42,022 bases of DNA from CAYGWP01 sp964353455. GTDB lineage: Bacteria > Planctomycetota > Phycisphaerae > FEN-1346. The DNA is taken from contig CAYGWP010000582.1 in assembly GCA_964353455.1 (NCBI GenBank), positions 1 to 42,022 of the forward strand, given 5' to 3'. A model generated the notes under the pieces. It was not told where the DNA came from and ran no database searches. It saw only the letters and a list, made by a program, of their open reading frames with translations. The position numbers and the translations under genes were made by a program. Shown piece by piece: positions 1-8,098 of this stretch (position 1 is the stretch's first letter; the number at the start of each line of letters is the position of its first letter).

Positions 1-442
1 GCACGTAGTCCATCTCGAGGTACGACTCGGGGGGGACGGCCGACCGGGTCTTGTACCATTCGGGCGGGTCCTGGCGCGGCCAGGCGACGGCCTGTCCGGT
101 GTTATCGCGTTGGACCTTGGCATCGATGGCCCACTCGGCCAGCGCCCGCGCGAACGTGTCGTCGCTCCTGAGGAGTTCGGCCGCGAGTGCAGCAAGGGCC
201 GGCGTGAGGCCGCCTTTCCTGGCGGCAAGCGAGAGCCGCTCGCCGGCAATCACCGGGCCATCGCCGGCCGCGTCGGACAGGAGCGCCTTCAGTGCCGCGG
301 GGTCCTCGGCCGCAGGCGCGGACTCGGCAGCCGCGGCAGGGGCGGACTTGGCTGCGGCAAGGGCGGCCGTCGGCAGAAGGAGTGCGGCAAGCGCGCACGG
401 CAGGATTGTCGCTCGAGCCCGGTCGTGACAGCGGGCCGGCAT
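1..442 (-). CDS. Exported protein of unknown function, 3' part outside window
   Basis: I do not recognise this protein. It starts at the ATG whose complement is at 440-442 and stays open to the window edge, giving about 147 residues. The N-terminus has several arginines, then a hydrophobic stretch (residues about 12-28, ALAALLLPTAALAA) ending in an AxA-type cleavage site, so it is probably secreted. An Ala/Pro-rich linker follows, then a helical region containing ARALAEWAIDAKVQRDN and an aromatic segment WPRQDPPEWYKTRSAV. It lies 16 bases downstream of the PurO stop on the same strand, so the two probably share a transcript. Reading frame, signal peptide and codon pattern support a real gene; the missing C-terminus prevents a functional call. 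Confidence 0.6.
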   Translation of the reverse strand, partial: MPARCHDRARATILPCALAALLLPTAALAAAKSAPAAAAESAPAAEDPAALKALLSDAAGDGPVIAGERLSLAARKGGLTPALAALAAELLRSDDTFARALAEWAIDAKVQRDNTGQAVAWPRQDPPEWYKTRSAVPPESYLEMDYV

Positions 443-458
443 AATGCACCTCGTCAGA

Positions 459-1118
459 CTACTTCTCCCCCACCGTGAAACCTGCCATGTCAAAACCGTC
501 GGCCGTGGCGACGGCGGCGGCGGAGCAGACGGGTTTTTCGAGGTCAGCGAACGCGCCGCCATCGACGGCCCAGCGAGCGGCCTCTTCGGCGGTGGCGGCC
601 TGGAAATCGCTCACCAGTTCGATCCGCGGCTCGTTCGCCTCATAGGTGGCGAAGTAGAACGCCTTGCCGGCCGCAAGGGGCATCGCGCGGACCAGAAGAG
701 CGTCCTTTCGGACGATGCCGGCCCAGCCGACGTCGGCGCCAACGGCCACGGCGACGGCGATGCGCGGGGTGCTATAGTCGTCCTTTTCGTAGTCCAGAAT
801 AAGGAGCGACTCGGCCATCGCATCGCGGATGCTCATGCCGGAGGCGATCTTCTCGGCGATGGGGTCGGTCTGCGACCCGTTGGTGGCTACGGCCACGGGG
901 CGGCCCTCGGCGGGGCTGGCCGCCACGCGGACGGCGTTATATGCGATGTATGGATTCTTGAAGATATCTTTCTCGTGTCCCTCGATGGGGACGACCGCGA
1001 GGCCGCGCGAGGTCTTCACGGTACGCCGGTTCGGAAACGAGCGCGACGAGACGCGGTAAAGGACGGCGTTGCGGTTCTGGGGGCTACGGCCGACGGCAAC
1101 GATGCGTCCGACGTACAT
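459..1118 (-). CDS. purO: IMP cyclohydrolase, archaeal PurO type
   Basis: This 219-residue protein matches the IMP_cyclohyd (PurO) family, which closes the ring of FAICAR to give IMP, the last step of purine synthesis. The N-terminal signature MYVGRIVAVG followed by YRVSSRSFPNRRTV is the most conserved part of the family, and length is close to the archaeal enzymes of about 200 residues. Known members have an NTN-hydrolase-like fold and are unrelated to bacterial PurH. The start has a good ribosome binding site, AAGGAG, complement of 1128-1133, nine bases from the ATG. It lies between a DUF502 gene upstream and an exported protein downstream on the same strand. No other purine genes are nearby, so whether it replaces the PurH cyclohydrolase domain in this genome cannot be told here. 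Confidence 0.82.
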   Translation of the reverse strand: MYVGRIVAVGRSPQNRNAVLYRVSSRSFPNRRTVKTSRGLAVVPIEGHEKDIFKNPYIAYNAVRVAASPAEGRPVAVATNGSQTDPIAEKIASGMSIRDAMAESLLILDYEKDDYSTPRIAVAVAVGADVGWAGIVRKDALLVRAMPLAAGKAFYFATYEANEPRIELVSDFQAATAEEAARWAVDGGAFADLEKPVCSAAAVATADGFDMAGFTVGEK

Positions 1119-1202
1119 GGTGGCAGTCTCCTTGGTTGCGTGTGTGCGCGGCCCGTACGGGCCGCGCAGATATCTTGCCCCAGCGCCGCGCGAGCGCGCT
1201 CG

Positions 1203-1958
1203 TTACGGTTGCGGCTCGGGATTCTTGCCGCCCCCAGCCGACTCGGCGATGGCGCTGGCCTCCTCGTGCGTCACCTGGAGCGCGGCGGTCAGCGATTCGA
1301 CCCGCTCGGCGGGTGGCAGTATCACGCCCGCCGAGATGACATACTGGAACGCCTCATCGACCGAGATGTCGAGTTCCACCGCATCATCGCGGGCCACCAT
1401 CACGACGTACCCCGTGATGGGGGCCGGCGTGAACGGGACGAAGACCGACAGGAGTTCGGTGCCGGTGCGACTGCATAGCCCCTGGAGTCCGCGGCCGGTG
1501 ACGAAGCCGACCATCCATAGCCCCTTGCGCGGAAACTCGACGGCAACGACGCGGCGGAACTCGACCTTGCCCTCGGAGAAGAAGAACTCGGAGACCTGCT
1601 TGGCCCCAGGGTAAATCTTTCGCAGGATCGGCAGGCGGACGACGTACGATTCCATCAACCGCACCAGGCGCCCACCCAAGAACGTGCCGACGATGTACGC
1701 CACCAGGCACAGGAGGATTACCGCCCCGACGATGCCTAGCCAGTAGAGCCAGTAGGCGGCGTACCAAGCCTCGACCTCTTCGAGCGGGATGCGGGAGGTC
1801 CAGTGGACCGCGTGAATGATGAGCCAGTTGACGTGGCGGCCGGCGTACTGGTTCAGAAGATCTAGGCCGAGGCTGAGGACGACAAGCGTGAGGAGCGCCG
1901 GCAGCAGGGTGGCCAGCCCTCGCCAGAACGAACGCCGGATACCTCGGACAAGACCCAT
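1203..1958 (-). CDS. DUF502 family inner-membrane protein
   Basis: A 251-residue protein of the DUF502 family, function unknown. Two hydrophobic segments (about residues 12-35 and 70-98) flank a short loop, followed by the family's conserved soluble part: LPILRKIYPGAKQVSEFF, then VEFPRKGLWMVGFVTG and SVFVPFTPAPITGYVVMV. The Ser/Gly/Pro-rich C-terminus (residues 235-251) looks disordered. It is the first gene of a minus-strand run, with PurO 84 bases downstream. Family members are usually drawn as membrane-anchored proteins with a cytoplasmic or periplasmic beta-rich domain; I can assign no reaction. Confidence 0.88.
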   Translation of the reverse strand: MGLVRGIRRSFWRGLATLLPALLTLVVLSLGLDLLNQYAGRHVNWLIIHAVHWTSRIPLEEVEAWYAAYWLYWLGIVGAVILLCLVAYIVGTFLGGRLVRLMESYVVRLPILRKIYPGAKQVSEFFFSEGKVEFRRVVAVEFPRKGLWMVGFVTGRGLQGLCSRTGTELLSVFVPFTPAPITGYVVMVARDDAVELDISVDEAFQYVISAGVILPPAERVESLTAALQVTHEEASAIAESAGGGKNPEPQP

Positions 1959-2070
1959 CGAAAACCCCTTTCGCGCGCCACTGTACCACGGCCGGTGCGG
2001 AATTGCAACGGCCGCAGCGCGCCGGCGATATCCACCGCATCACCCGGAGGCCACGATAGAAGAACATTCA

Positions 2071-2090
2071 GGCACAAGAAGGCACAAGAA
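2071..2090. repeat. Perfect 10-bp tandem duplication next to a promoter
   Basis: GGCACAAGAA occurs twice head to tail, two bases upstream of the -35 box at 2093. The position is that of an activator or UP-element site. It may equally be a slipped-strand duplication. Confidence 0.7.
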
Positions 2091-2092
2091 GG

Positions 2093-2122
2093 TTGACAAC
2101 TCTGGGGTACAGAACATAATAC
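2093..2122 (+). promoter_or_regulatory. Sigma70-type promoter of the PQQ-like gene
   Basis: Consensus TTGACA at 2093-2098. The -10 is either CATAAT (2115-2120, 16-bp spacer) or TAATAC (2117-2122, 18-bp spacer). It lies about 95 bases before the ATG at 2216. Confidence 0.6.
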
Positions 2123-2215
2123 TGAAATGCGGCCTGCGACGGTCGCGGGCTAAGGCCACGTGGGGAATCCCGGCTGGCACATCCGCCTCAACGATGACGC
2201 GTAAGGAAGTCCGCC

Positions 2216-3433
2216 ATGAACGCGAAAGTGATTCCCGCAATCGCCTTGCTGGTGGTGATTGCGCTTTGCATCGGAACCGTTTCGGCAGGTGAGCCTGGCA
2301 GCGCCAAGTGGACTCTCGCTGTCGGCGAGGAAGTTTGGGGCCTAGCCCTTGCGCCTGACGGTACAGTGTACCTCAGCGCGACGCACAAACTGCACGCGGT
2401 TTCGCCAGATGGGAAGAAGAAATGGGCCACAGACCTCGGAGGCCCGGACCACCACAACCCTCCGTCCATTGGCACGGACGGTACGGTCTATGTTTCCGAG
2501 AGCGGTGGATCACTTCATGCCATGTCGCCTGACGGAAAGGAGAAATGGCGGTACGATCACCCTGGCAAGGGGTCGAACGTCCTTAGCGAGCGCCTGACGG
2601 CCATACTTGGCCCTTGCGCAATCGGGTCGGATGGCACGCTCTACCTGAAATCCATGGATTGCACCGTGCATGCCGTGGGCACGGATGGGAAGAAGAGGTG
2701 GAGTTTGCGGTGCGGCATGTTGGGAACGGAAGTTCCCTGCCTAGCCAGCGATGGCACGCTCTACGTCGTTGGAAACGAAACCGAACATTGGAACCAGGGG
2801 GTCCATGCCCTCGATGCCGGCGGCAAGATGAGATGGTTTGCCAAGGTGGATAGGTATGTTGACGGCGCCCCGGCGGTTGGTTCGGACGGTACCGTGTATG
2901 TTGTCTCAAGCACCGATGAATCAACCGGCAAGCTTTTCGCGATCAGCCGCGACGGCAAGAACCGATGGGAGTTTAAGACGGGCGGCGGCAAGGGCGATCC
3001 CCTTCGCCATAGGTGCTCGCCCAGCATCGGCCCCGATGGCACCATATACACAGGCACTGCCCAGAAGGCTGGGGGACAGCCGGGAATCCTCTACGCGGTG
3101 AAACCCGATGGGACAGAGAAATGGCATTTCGCAACGAAAGGCCAGAACGCTGGACCCGCGACCATCGGAAAAGATGGTAACGTGTATTTCTGCTCGGACA
3201 ACATACTCTACGCCCTCACGACCGATGGGGCGAAGAAGTGGGAGTTCAAGACCGATGGAAAGTTCGCCTCATCGCCCACGATCGCACCAGACGGGACAAT
3301 CTACGTGGTTTCCGATAAGGGGACGCTCTACGCGGTCGAATCCAGCTCGAAGGGCCTGGCCGATTCTCCCTGGCCGATGGAAGGGCACGACTCCCGGCGG
3401 ACCGGCCGGGCAACTGGCGCGAAGACGGATTAA
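2216..3433 (+). CDS. Exported PQQ-like beta-propeller protein
   Basis: A 405-residue secreted protein. Residues 1-24 are a signal peptide ending CIGTVSAG. The rest is about seven repeats of the form DGTVYxxxxxxLxAxxxDGKxxW, as in DGTVYLSATHKLHAVSPDGK and DGTIYVVSDKGTLYAVE, the pattern of PQQ-like (BamB/outer-membrane type) propellers. The C-terminal SPWPMEGHDSRRTGR motif is common at the end of such proteins and closes the propeller. No catalytic residues are evident, so it more likely binds or scaffolds than catalyses. It has its own promoter at 2093 and an AAGGAAG ribosome site. By eye it is AT-richer than its neighbours and directly abuts a decayed transposase, both hints of recent arrival. 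Confidence 0.88.
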   Translation: MNAKVIPAIALLVVIALCIGTVSAGEPGSAKWTLAVGEEVWGLALAPDGTVYLSATHKLHAVSPDGKKKWATDLGGPDHHNPPSIGTDGTVYVSESGGSLHAMSPDGKEKWRYDHPGKGSNVLSERLTAILGPCAIGSDGTLYLKSMDCTVHAVGTDGKKRWSLRCGMLGTEVPCLASDGTLYVVGNETEHWNQGVHALDAGGKMRWFAKVDRYVDGAPAVGSDGTVYVVSSTDESTGKLFAISRDGKNRWEFKTGGGKGDPLRHRCSPSIGPDGTIYTGTAQKAGGQPGILYAVKPDGTEKWHFATKGQNAGPATIGKDGNVYFCSDNILYALTTDGAKKWEFKTDGKFASSPTIAPDGTIYVVSDKGTLYAVESSSKGLADSPWPMEGHDSRRTGRATGAKTD

Positions 3434-3437
3434 AAGA

Positions 3438-3841
3438 GTCTCCAACCTCACCGACGCCGAGGACGGCTTCCTCAAGGGCAAGCGAATCCTGATCCACGAC
3501 CGCGACCCGCTGTTCACCGAGAAGTTCCAGGAGACGCTCCGGGTGGCCGGCGTGCGGTGCCTCAAGATGCCCAGTGTAGTCCGAACTTGAATTCCTTCAG
3601 CGAGTCGTGGATACGGGCAGCGAAGAGAGAGTGCCTGGACAAGATCGTCTTCTTCAGCGAGCGTCAAATCCGCTACGTCCTCGAGCAGTATGTCTAGCAC
3701 CATAACCTTGAGCGTCCGCACAAGGGCCTGGAGTACCGCCGGCCTATGGAGCCGGACACGGCCCCGCCGCGCGACGGCCCGGTCGAGTGCCGCGAACGCC
3801 TCGGCGGCCTGCTGAAGATCTACTACCGCGAGGCGGCGTAG
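3438..3841 (+). pseudogene. Decayed integrase-core (DDE) transposase fragment
   Basis: Remnant of an rve-type transposase with the 5' half missing. The first frame (3438 to about 3577) reads NLTDAEDGFLKGKR, then the conserved ILIHDRDPLFTEKF containing the second catalytic Asp, and LRVAGVRCLKMP. The frame then shifts: from 3578 it reads SPNLNSFSESWIRAAKRECL, which holds the catalytic Glu region, then an in-frame TAG at 3695-3697, then HHNLERPHKGLEYRRP (the family's H-x-ERPHxGL motif), ending at TAG 3839-3841. At least two lesions plus 5' truncation make it non-functional. It begins four bases after the stop of the PQQ-like gene. No terminal inverted repeats were identified. Confidence 0.85.
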
Positions 3842-4209
3842 CCTCGGCTGAAACATGAAACCTCTGCTGTTTCTCAATGAATGCAGGGAGAAATGCCTCT
3901 GCCGAACAGGCGCGTCTCCGCGGCCGGCGCAGGCGGTTGCATCGGGCCGTCGGGATTCTTGGCCCGAAGGGCATAAGTTCTTGCGGTAGTGGTGCAACGT
4001 AGGTCCCCGATGCGGCTTACGCCGCTGCGTCCCATCTCTCCCAGAAGGCGTCTCTGATGTGAAGCGGTAGCGAGCGCGCGTAATGGGTCAGTTACGTGCG
4101 CCTGCGAGCGCGCCCCCAATTTGCTTTGCACACCGGGGCAGGATGGGTATAATCCGCTCTATTCGGCCGGCTCCAGCCGGCGTAGTGTCAGAACAGGTCG
4201 GAACAGGCA
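3842..4209. other. Intergenic region with a promoter and 5' leader only
   Basis: No convincing gene between the transposase remnant and the lipoprotein at 4210. Short frames here lack family similarity. The last 85 bases hold a promoter and a leader hairpin: GCCGGC at 4166-4171 pairs with 4176-4181 across a 4-base loop. Confidence 0.6.
4125..4153 (+). promoter_or_regulatory. Sigma70-type promoter of the lipoprotein/Mla operon
   Basis: TTGCAC (4125-4130), 17-bp spacer, perfect TATAAT (4148-4153). It is 56 bases before the ATG at 4210 and is the only good promoter seen upstream of the tightly packed genes to 8006. Confidence 0.65.
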
Positions 4210-4587
4210 ATGAAACGCACCATAGCGGTTGCGGTGGTGGTTTTCTCGACACTGGCGGCAGGCTGCGGGCCGAGCCGCGAGGAGACCCTGAAGCAACTCA
4301 GGACCGACGACCCGCGCGTCCAGACCGACACGATCGCGCGTGTGGCCCTGGCGGGCGACAAGTCGATGGCGGGCGAACTCATCAACCTCCTGGATAGCGA
4401 GGATGACGGCGTCCGCTTTATGGCCGCGGTGGGCCTGCACCGGCTTACCGGCAGGAGTTCGGGCATCATCTTCATCACGGAGCCCGAGAAACGGGCCGCG
4501 TGCGTCAGGGAATGGCGCGAGTGGCGGGAGGCCGAGCAGCAGCCCTCGGCCGCAGGCAAGGCGGCGGGGGCGAACGCGAAGCCGTAG
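4210..4587 (+). CDS. HEAT-repeat-like lipoprotein
   Basis: A 125-residue lipoprotein. The signal ends in the lipobox LAAGC with lipidated Cys19. The mature part contains one or two helical HEAT-like units (VQTDTIARVALAGDKSMAGE, LINLLDSEDDGVRFMAAVGL), followed by LHRLTG and an Arg/Trp-rich helix EKRAACVREWREWREAE. This pairing of HEAT units with LTG and a WREW-type tail is also visible in the larger HEAT protein at 30391. It is probably the first gene of the operon leading into the Mla transporter, 44 bases before the STAS gene. A structural or adaptor role is inferred; no enzyme motif is present. Confidence 0.75.
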   Translation: MKRTIAVAVVVFSTLAAGCGPSREETLKQLRTDDPRVQTDTIARVALAGDKSMAGELINLLDSEDDGVRFMAAVGLHRLTGRSSGIIFITEPEKRAACVREWREWREAEQQPSAAGKAAGANAKP

Positions 4588-4631
4588 CCGGCATTCAGCC
4601 GGTCGCCGCGGCGACCGCATGTGGAGCCTTG

Positions 4632-4994
4632 ATGATGGGTACACGTATTGAGGCCTCGGAAGACCTGACGCTCGAGATCCGCCAGGAGGGCGGCGCGACG
4701 ATCGTCTCGGCGCGCGGCGAGGTGACGGTCTTCTCGTCCCCCGCCCTGCGCGAGACGCTCCGGAAGATCACCGACGGCCGCCCGGCGAGGCTCGTGCTTG
4801 ACCTGGCAGAGACACGGTACATCGATTCCAGCGGCGTGGCCACGCTCGTCGAGGCACTCCAGACCATCCAGCGGTACAAAGGGCGGCTGGTCCTGACGGG
4901 GATGAACCAGCGTGTGCGCGGCGTGTTTGAGATTGCGCGCCTCGACAGCATCTTCCCGATAGCCGGCAGCGTCCAGGAGGCATTGAAGGCGTGA
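4632..4994 (+). CDS. mlaB: STAS-domain protein, MlaB-like
   Basis: A 120-residue STAS protein from tandem ATGs at 4632 and 4635. GGAG at 4623-4626 suits either; a longer frame back to 4500 overlaps the lipoprotein gene and lacks family similarity. The core LVLDLAETRYIDSSGVATLV contains the DSSG motif (Ser66/Ser67), the phosphorylation site in anti-anti-sigma factors. The protein is followed with overlap by an MlaE permease, MlaF ATPase and MCE protein, which is the context of MlaB, the STAS subunit that binds and stabilises MlaF on the cytoplasmic face. A role in the transporter is therefore more likely than in sigma-factor control, although sequence alone does not separate the two. Confidence 0.82.
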   Translation: MMGTRIEASEDLTLEIRQEGGATIVSARGEVTVFSSPALRETLRKITDGRPARLVLDLAETRYIDSSGVATLVEALQTIQRYKGRLVLTGMNQRVRGVFEIARLDSIFPIAGSVQEALKA

Positions 4995-5800
4995 GCGCCA
5001 CATCCCCTCTGCGGTGCCTTGAGCGGATCGGCTCTCAAGGGGAAGGGCTGTTGGCCTATCTCGGCGGGCTGGGGTACCTCGCGTTAGACACGCTGAAGTT
5101 GACCGCCCTCGGGATCTTCGTGCGGCCGCGCATCAAGGCCGACGAGACGTTCTTCCAGATGATCCGCCTGGGCGTGCGCGCGATCCCGATCATCGTCCTC
5201 GTGCAGACGTTCGTGGGCATGATCCTGGCGTTTCAACTCTCGCCCGTGCTGGACGACTACGGCCAGTTGGACAAGGTGGCCACGGTCGTCTCGGTCGCCG
5301 TCTTCCGCGAACTGGGGCCGCTCATCACGGCGGTGGTGCTGACGGGGTTCGCGGGCGCGGCCATTGCGGCGGAACTCGGAACGATGGTCGTGGGCGAAGA
5401 GATCGCGGCCCTGCGCACGAGCGCAATCCATCCCATCCGGTTCCTCGTCGTGCCGCGCGTCATCGCTTGCATCCTGATGACCGTGTCGCTGACGATCGTG
5501 GCCGACATCGTCGGAACGTTCGGCGGCGGCCTGGTGGACCGCTACGTCCTGATGCGCGACCCGACGGCGTATTACCACACGGTCCTCGACAGCCTGCTCG
5601 TCAAGGACGTGCTGACGGGCCTGATAAAGAGCGGCATCTTCGGATTCATCATCGTGCTGGTCTCGTGCTACGAGGGTCTGGGCGCGACGCGCAGCGCCGG
5701 GGGCGTTGGCCGCGCGACCACGCGCAGCGTCGTGTTATCAATATTCCTGATTATTGCGGCCGACTGCGCGTTCACGGCGATGTTTTACTTCTTGTGGTAG
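4991..5800 (+). CDS. mlaE: MlaE/YrbE-type ABC transporter permease
   Basis: A 269-residue inner-membrane permease of the MlaE family, moving phospholipid or other lipid between inner and outer membranes together with MlaF and an MCE protein. It starts at GTG 4991, overlapping the STAS stop by four bases, which suggests translational coupling. An N-terminal amphipathic region precedes about five hydrophobic segments, including AIPIIVLVQTFVGMILAFQL, the family's FRELGPLITAVVLTGFAGAA with AIAAELGTM, and the C-terminal IFLIIAADCAFTAMFYF. Length and motif order are normal for the family. Confidence 0.93.
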   Translation: MSATSPLRCLERIGSQGEGLLAYLGGLGYLALDTLKLTALGIFVRPRIKADETFFQMIRLGVRAIPIIVLVQTFVGMILAFQLSPVLDDYGQLDKVATVVSVAVFRELGPLITAVVLTGFAGAAIAAELGTMVVGEEIAALRTSAIHPIRFLVVPRVIACILMTVSLTIVADIVGTFGGGLVDRYVLMRDPTAYYHTVLDSLLVKDVLTGLIKSGIFGFIIVLVSCYEGLGATRSAGGVGRATTRSVVLSIFLIIAADCAFTAMFYFLW

Positions 5801-5862
5801 GAAACTCGCCCCGCAACTCGAAGATTCGACTCGGCGAACGGGGCGGCTGACCAAGAGCAACC

Positions 5863-6684
5863 ATGCCGACAACAAGCGAACCTGTTCTCGAACTTCGCAA
5901 CGTGCAGAAGTTCTTCGGCGAGCGCCAGGTCCTGAAGGACATCGAACTTCGGGTGGCGCCGGGCGAAACGCTCGTCATCATCGGCGTGTCGGGCTGCGGC
6001 AAGTCAACGCTCCTGAGGACGATCATCGGCGAAGAGAAACCAGACAGCGGCCACGTGTTCCTCGACGGCGAGGACGCCTGCTGCGCGGGGCCGAAGGACC
6101 TCGACCGCATCCGCCGCAGGTTTGGCATCCTCTTTCAGTCGGGGGCGCTTTACTCATCTATGACGGTGGGCGAGAACGTGGCCCTGCCCTTGCGGGAACA
6201 CTCGGACCTGGACGAGAAGATCATCAAGATGGTCGTCAAGATGAAGTTGGAGATGGTGGGCCTGAGGGACTTCGAGGACCTGATGCCGGCCCAGATTTCG
6301 GACGGCATGAGGAAGCGCGTGGGCCTGGCGCGGGCCATCGCCCTTGACCCCGAGATCCTGTTTTACGACGAGCCCACGGCCGGCCTGGACCCGATCGCCA
6401 CGGGGGCAATCGACCAACTGGTGATCGACCTCAGGACGAAACTTGGCGTCACGAGCCTTGTGGTGACGCACGACATGGAGAGCGCGTTCCGAACGGCCGA
6501 CCGGATCGCGATGCTCTATAACGGCGAGTTCATCGCCGTCGGGCCGCCGGGCGATTTCCAGAACCCAACGGACCCGCGGGTGCGGCAGTTCGTGAAGGGG
6601 CTGGCCGACGGGCCGATACCGCTGCGCCTGTCGAAGACGGATTACCTGTCGGACCTCATGGGCACGATGCCGGACGCCCCGTAG
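5863..6684 (+). CDS. mlaF: MlaF-type ABC transporter ATPase
   Basis: A 273-residue ATPase that powers the MCE lipid transporter. Walker A GVSGCGKST is at residues 41-49, the Q-loop Gln is about 92 (FQSGALYSSM), Walker B ILFYDE at 165-170, D-loop AGLD next, and the switch His is 204 (VVTHD). The ABC signature reads ISDGMRKRVGLARA from residue 145, where the usual family sequence is LSGGM; the Gly to Asp change at the third position is unusual. The 62-base gap after the permease is the largest inside the operon. A C-terminal tail beyond the ATPase core (residues 245-273) resembles the MlaB-contacting tail of MlaF but I cannot confirm that. Confidence 0.93.
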   Translation: MPTTSEPVLELRNVQKFFGERQVLKDIELRVAPGETLVIIGVSGCGKSTLLRTIIGEEKPDSGHVFLDGEDACCAGPKDLDRIRRRFGILFQSGALYSSMTVGENVALPLREHSDLDEKIIKMVVKMKLEMVGLRDFEDLMPAQISDGMRKRVGLARAIALDPEILFYDEPTAGLDPIATGAIDQLVIDLRTKLGVTSLVVTHDMESAFRTADRIAMLYNGEFIAVGPPGDFQNPTDPRVRQFVKGLADGPIPLRLSKTDYLSDLMGTMPDAP

Positions 6685-6713
6685 CGGCGGCCGAGAGAAC
6701 TTAGGAGACGGCT

Positions 6714-8006
6714 ATGCCTTATCGTCCGGCTCGCAATCGCGTGATTGCCGGAGCGTTCCTGGTGGCGGCGATGGCCGCCTGTCTCGTGGTGCTCATCCTG
6801 GTCGGCAAGTGGGACGTCTTCACAGAGGAGCCCCAGGGCCTCCACATCCGGTTCCGCTCCGCGCCGAACATCAGGGTAGGCGGCCCCGTGCTGCTGGCGG
6901 GCCATCTGGTCGGCCAGATCGAAGCGATCGCGCTGGTGAAGACCCCCTGCCCGCCCGGCGACAAGCGCGGCGACTGTTACATGGTGGACGTGCTCGCCCG
7001 CATCCCGGCCAAGTACGGCATCCGCAAGGACGCCCGCATCTTCATCTCGCAGGCGCTGGTGGGCCAGTCGGCTTCGCTGAATATCGAGGACGTCGGGATG
7101 GGCGCTGCGGTCACGGACTTCATTGAGGGCCGCGAGACCTCGGCCTTCGCCGGAGCGGGCGACGAACTGGCCGGCGCCATCGGCATCGGCCCCGAACAGC
7201 GCAAAGACATACAGAAATTCCTCGCCAACATGAGCAAGTTCTCCGACACGGTAAATACCGACGGCAAGGCAATCCTAGAACAACTCAAGGGCGTCGGCGC
7301 TGCCCTGAAGAAAGTCAACGACATACTCGATGAGAACCGCGACAACGTCAAGTCCGCCATCGCCAACGCCAAGAGCGCGAGCAAGAACGTCAAGAGCGCG
7401 AGCAAGAAGATTGATAAGGGCGCCGGCGAGGTCGTCGATGAAGTGAAAACGACCGTCAGGAGCGCCCGCACCATCGTCGAGGAGAACCGCGACGACATCC
7501 GCAAGGCGGTCGCCAACGTCCGCGGCGTCACCGAGAGCGCCAAGAAGGACATCGATAAGATCATCGCCAACGTCCGCACGGGCTCAAAGGGCATGAAGAA
7601 GGCCGTCGACGACTTCGAGTTCGTCACCTCGCGCGCCAAGGCCCTCATCGTCACGAACGGCGCAACCCTCTCCGGCACGCTCCAGAACTTCCACGAGACG
7701 AGCGAATACCTGAAGGCCCTCGCCAAGGAGGTCCGCCGCGCGCCCTGGCGAATGTTCTCCACGCCCGACAAGAAGGAGGTCGAGTCCATCAACCTCTACG
7801 ATGCGGCACGCGCGTTCGCCTCGGCCGCCACCGACCTCGATGGCACGGCCGACACGCTCGAAGTCATGATCGAAGCGAAGAAGCAGGGGATCGACGTTGA
7901 CCCGGAGGCCCTCAAGGGGATGCTGGACCGCCTCAAGGAAACGTTCAAGAACTACCAGCAGGCCGAGGATGGGCTGCTCAAGGAGTTCCAGCGCATCCAG
8001 AAGTAG
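6714..8006 (+). CDS. mlaD: MlaD/MCE-domain lipid transport protein
   Basis: A 430-residue MCE protein, the periplasmic lipid-binding part of the transporter. GGAG precedes the ATG. One N-terminal transmembrane helix (about residues 10-30) leads into the MCE beta-barrel (about 40-135): GLHIRFRSAPNIRVGGPVLL and GHLVGQIEAIAL are the typical start. Residues about 165-330 form a long, low-complexity helical region with repeated units such as ENRDNVKSAIANAKSASKNV and ENRDDIRKAVANVRGV, likely a coiled coil that could form a needle or bridge across the periplasm. A conserved-looking tail APWRMFSTPDKKEV and YDAARAFASAATDL follows. It is much longer than E. coli MlaD (183 residues), so it is closer to the bridge-forming MCE types. 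Confidence 0.88.
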   Translation: MPYRPARNRVIAGAFLVAAMAACLVVLILVGKWDVFTEEPQGLHIRFRSAPNIRVGGPVLLAGHLVGQIEAIALVKTPCPPGDKRGDCYMVDVLARIPAKYGIRKDARIFISQALVGQSASLNIEDVGMGAAVTDFIEGRETSAFAGAGDELAGAIGIGPEQRKDIQKFLANMSKFSDTVNTDGKAILEQLKGVGAALKKVNDILDENRDNVKSAIANAKSASKNVKSASKKIDKGAGEVVDEVKTTVRSARTIVEENRDDIRKAVANVRGVTESAKKDIDKIIANVRTGSKGMKKAVDDFEFVTSRAKALIVTNGATLSGTLQNFHETSEYLKALAKEVRRAPWRMFSTPDKKEVESINLYDAARAFASAATDLDGTADTLEVMIEAKKQGIDVDPEALKGMLDRLKETFKNYQQAEDGLLKEFQRIQK

Positions 8007-8098
8007 CATCGCGCGGCGGGTCTCCCCTGGCACGGCCCGCCTAAGGCGGGACGGCCGACCGGCCGCGCAAAACCGCGCAGGGCGGCGCGGGGGGCAGA

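Noticed and set aside
3874..4131. 85-codon minus-strand frame after the transposase remnant
   Set aside because: No ribosome site, signal or family similarity, and it overlaps the promoter at 4125.
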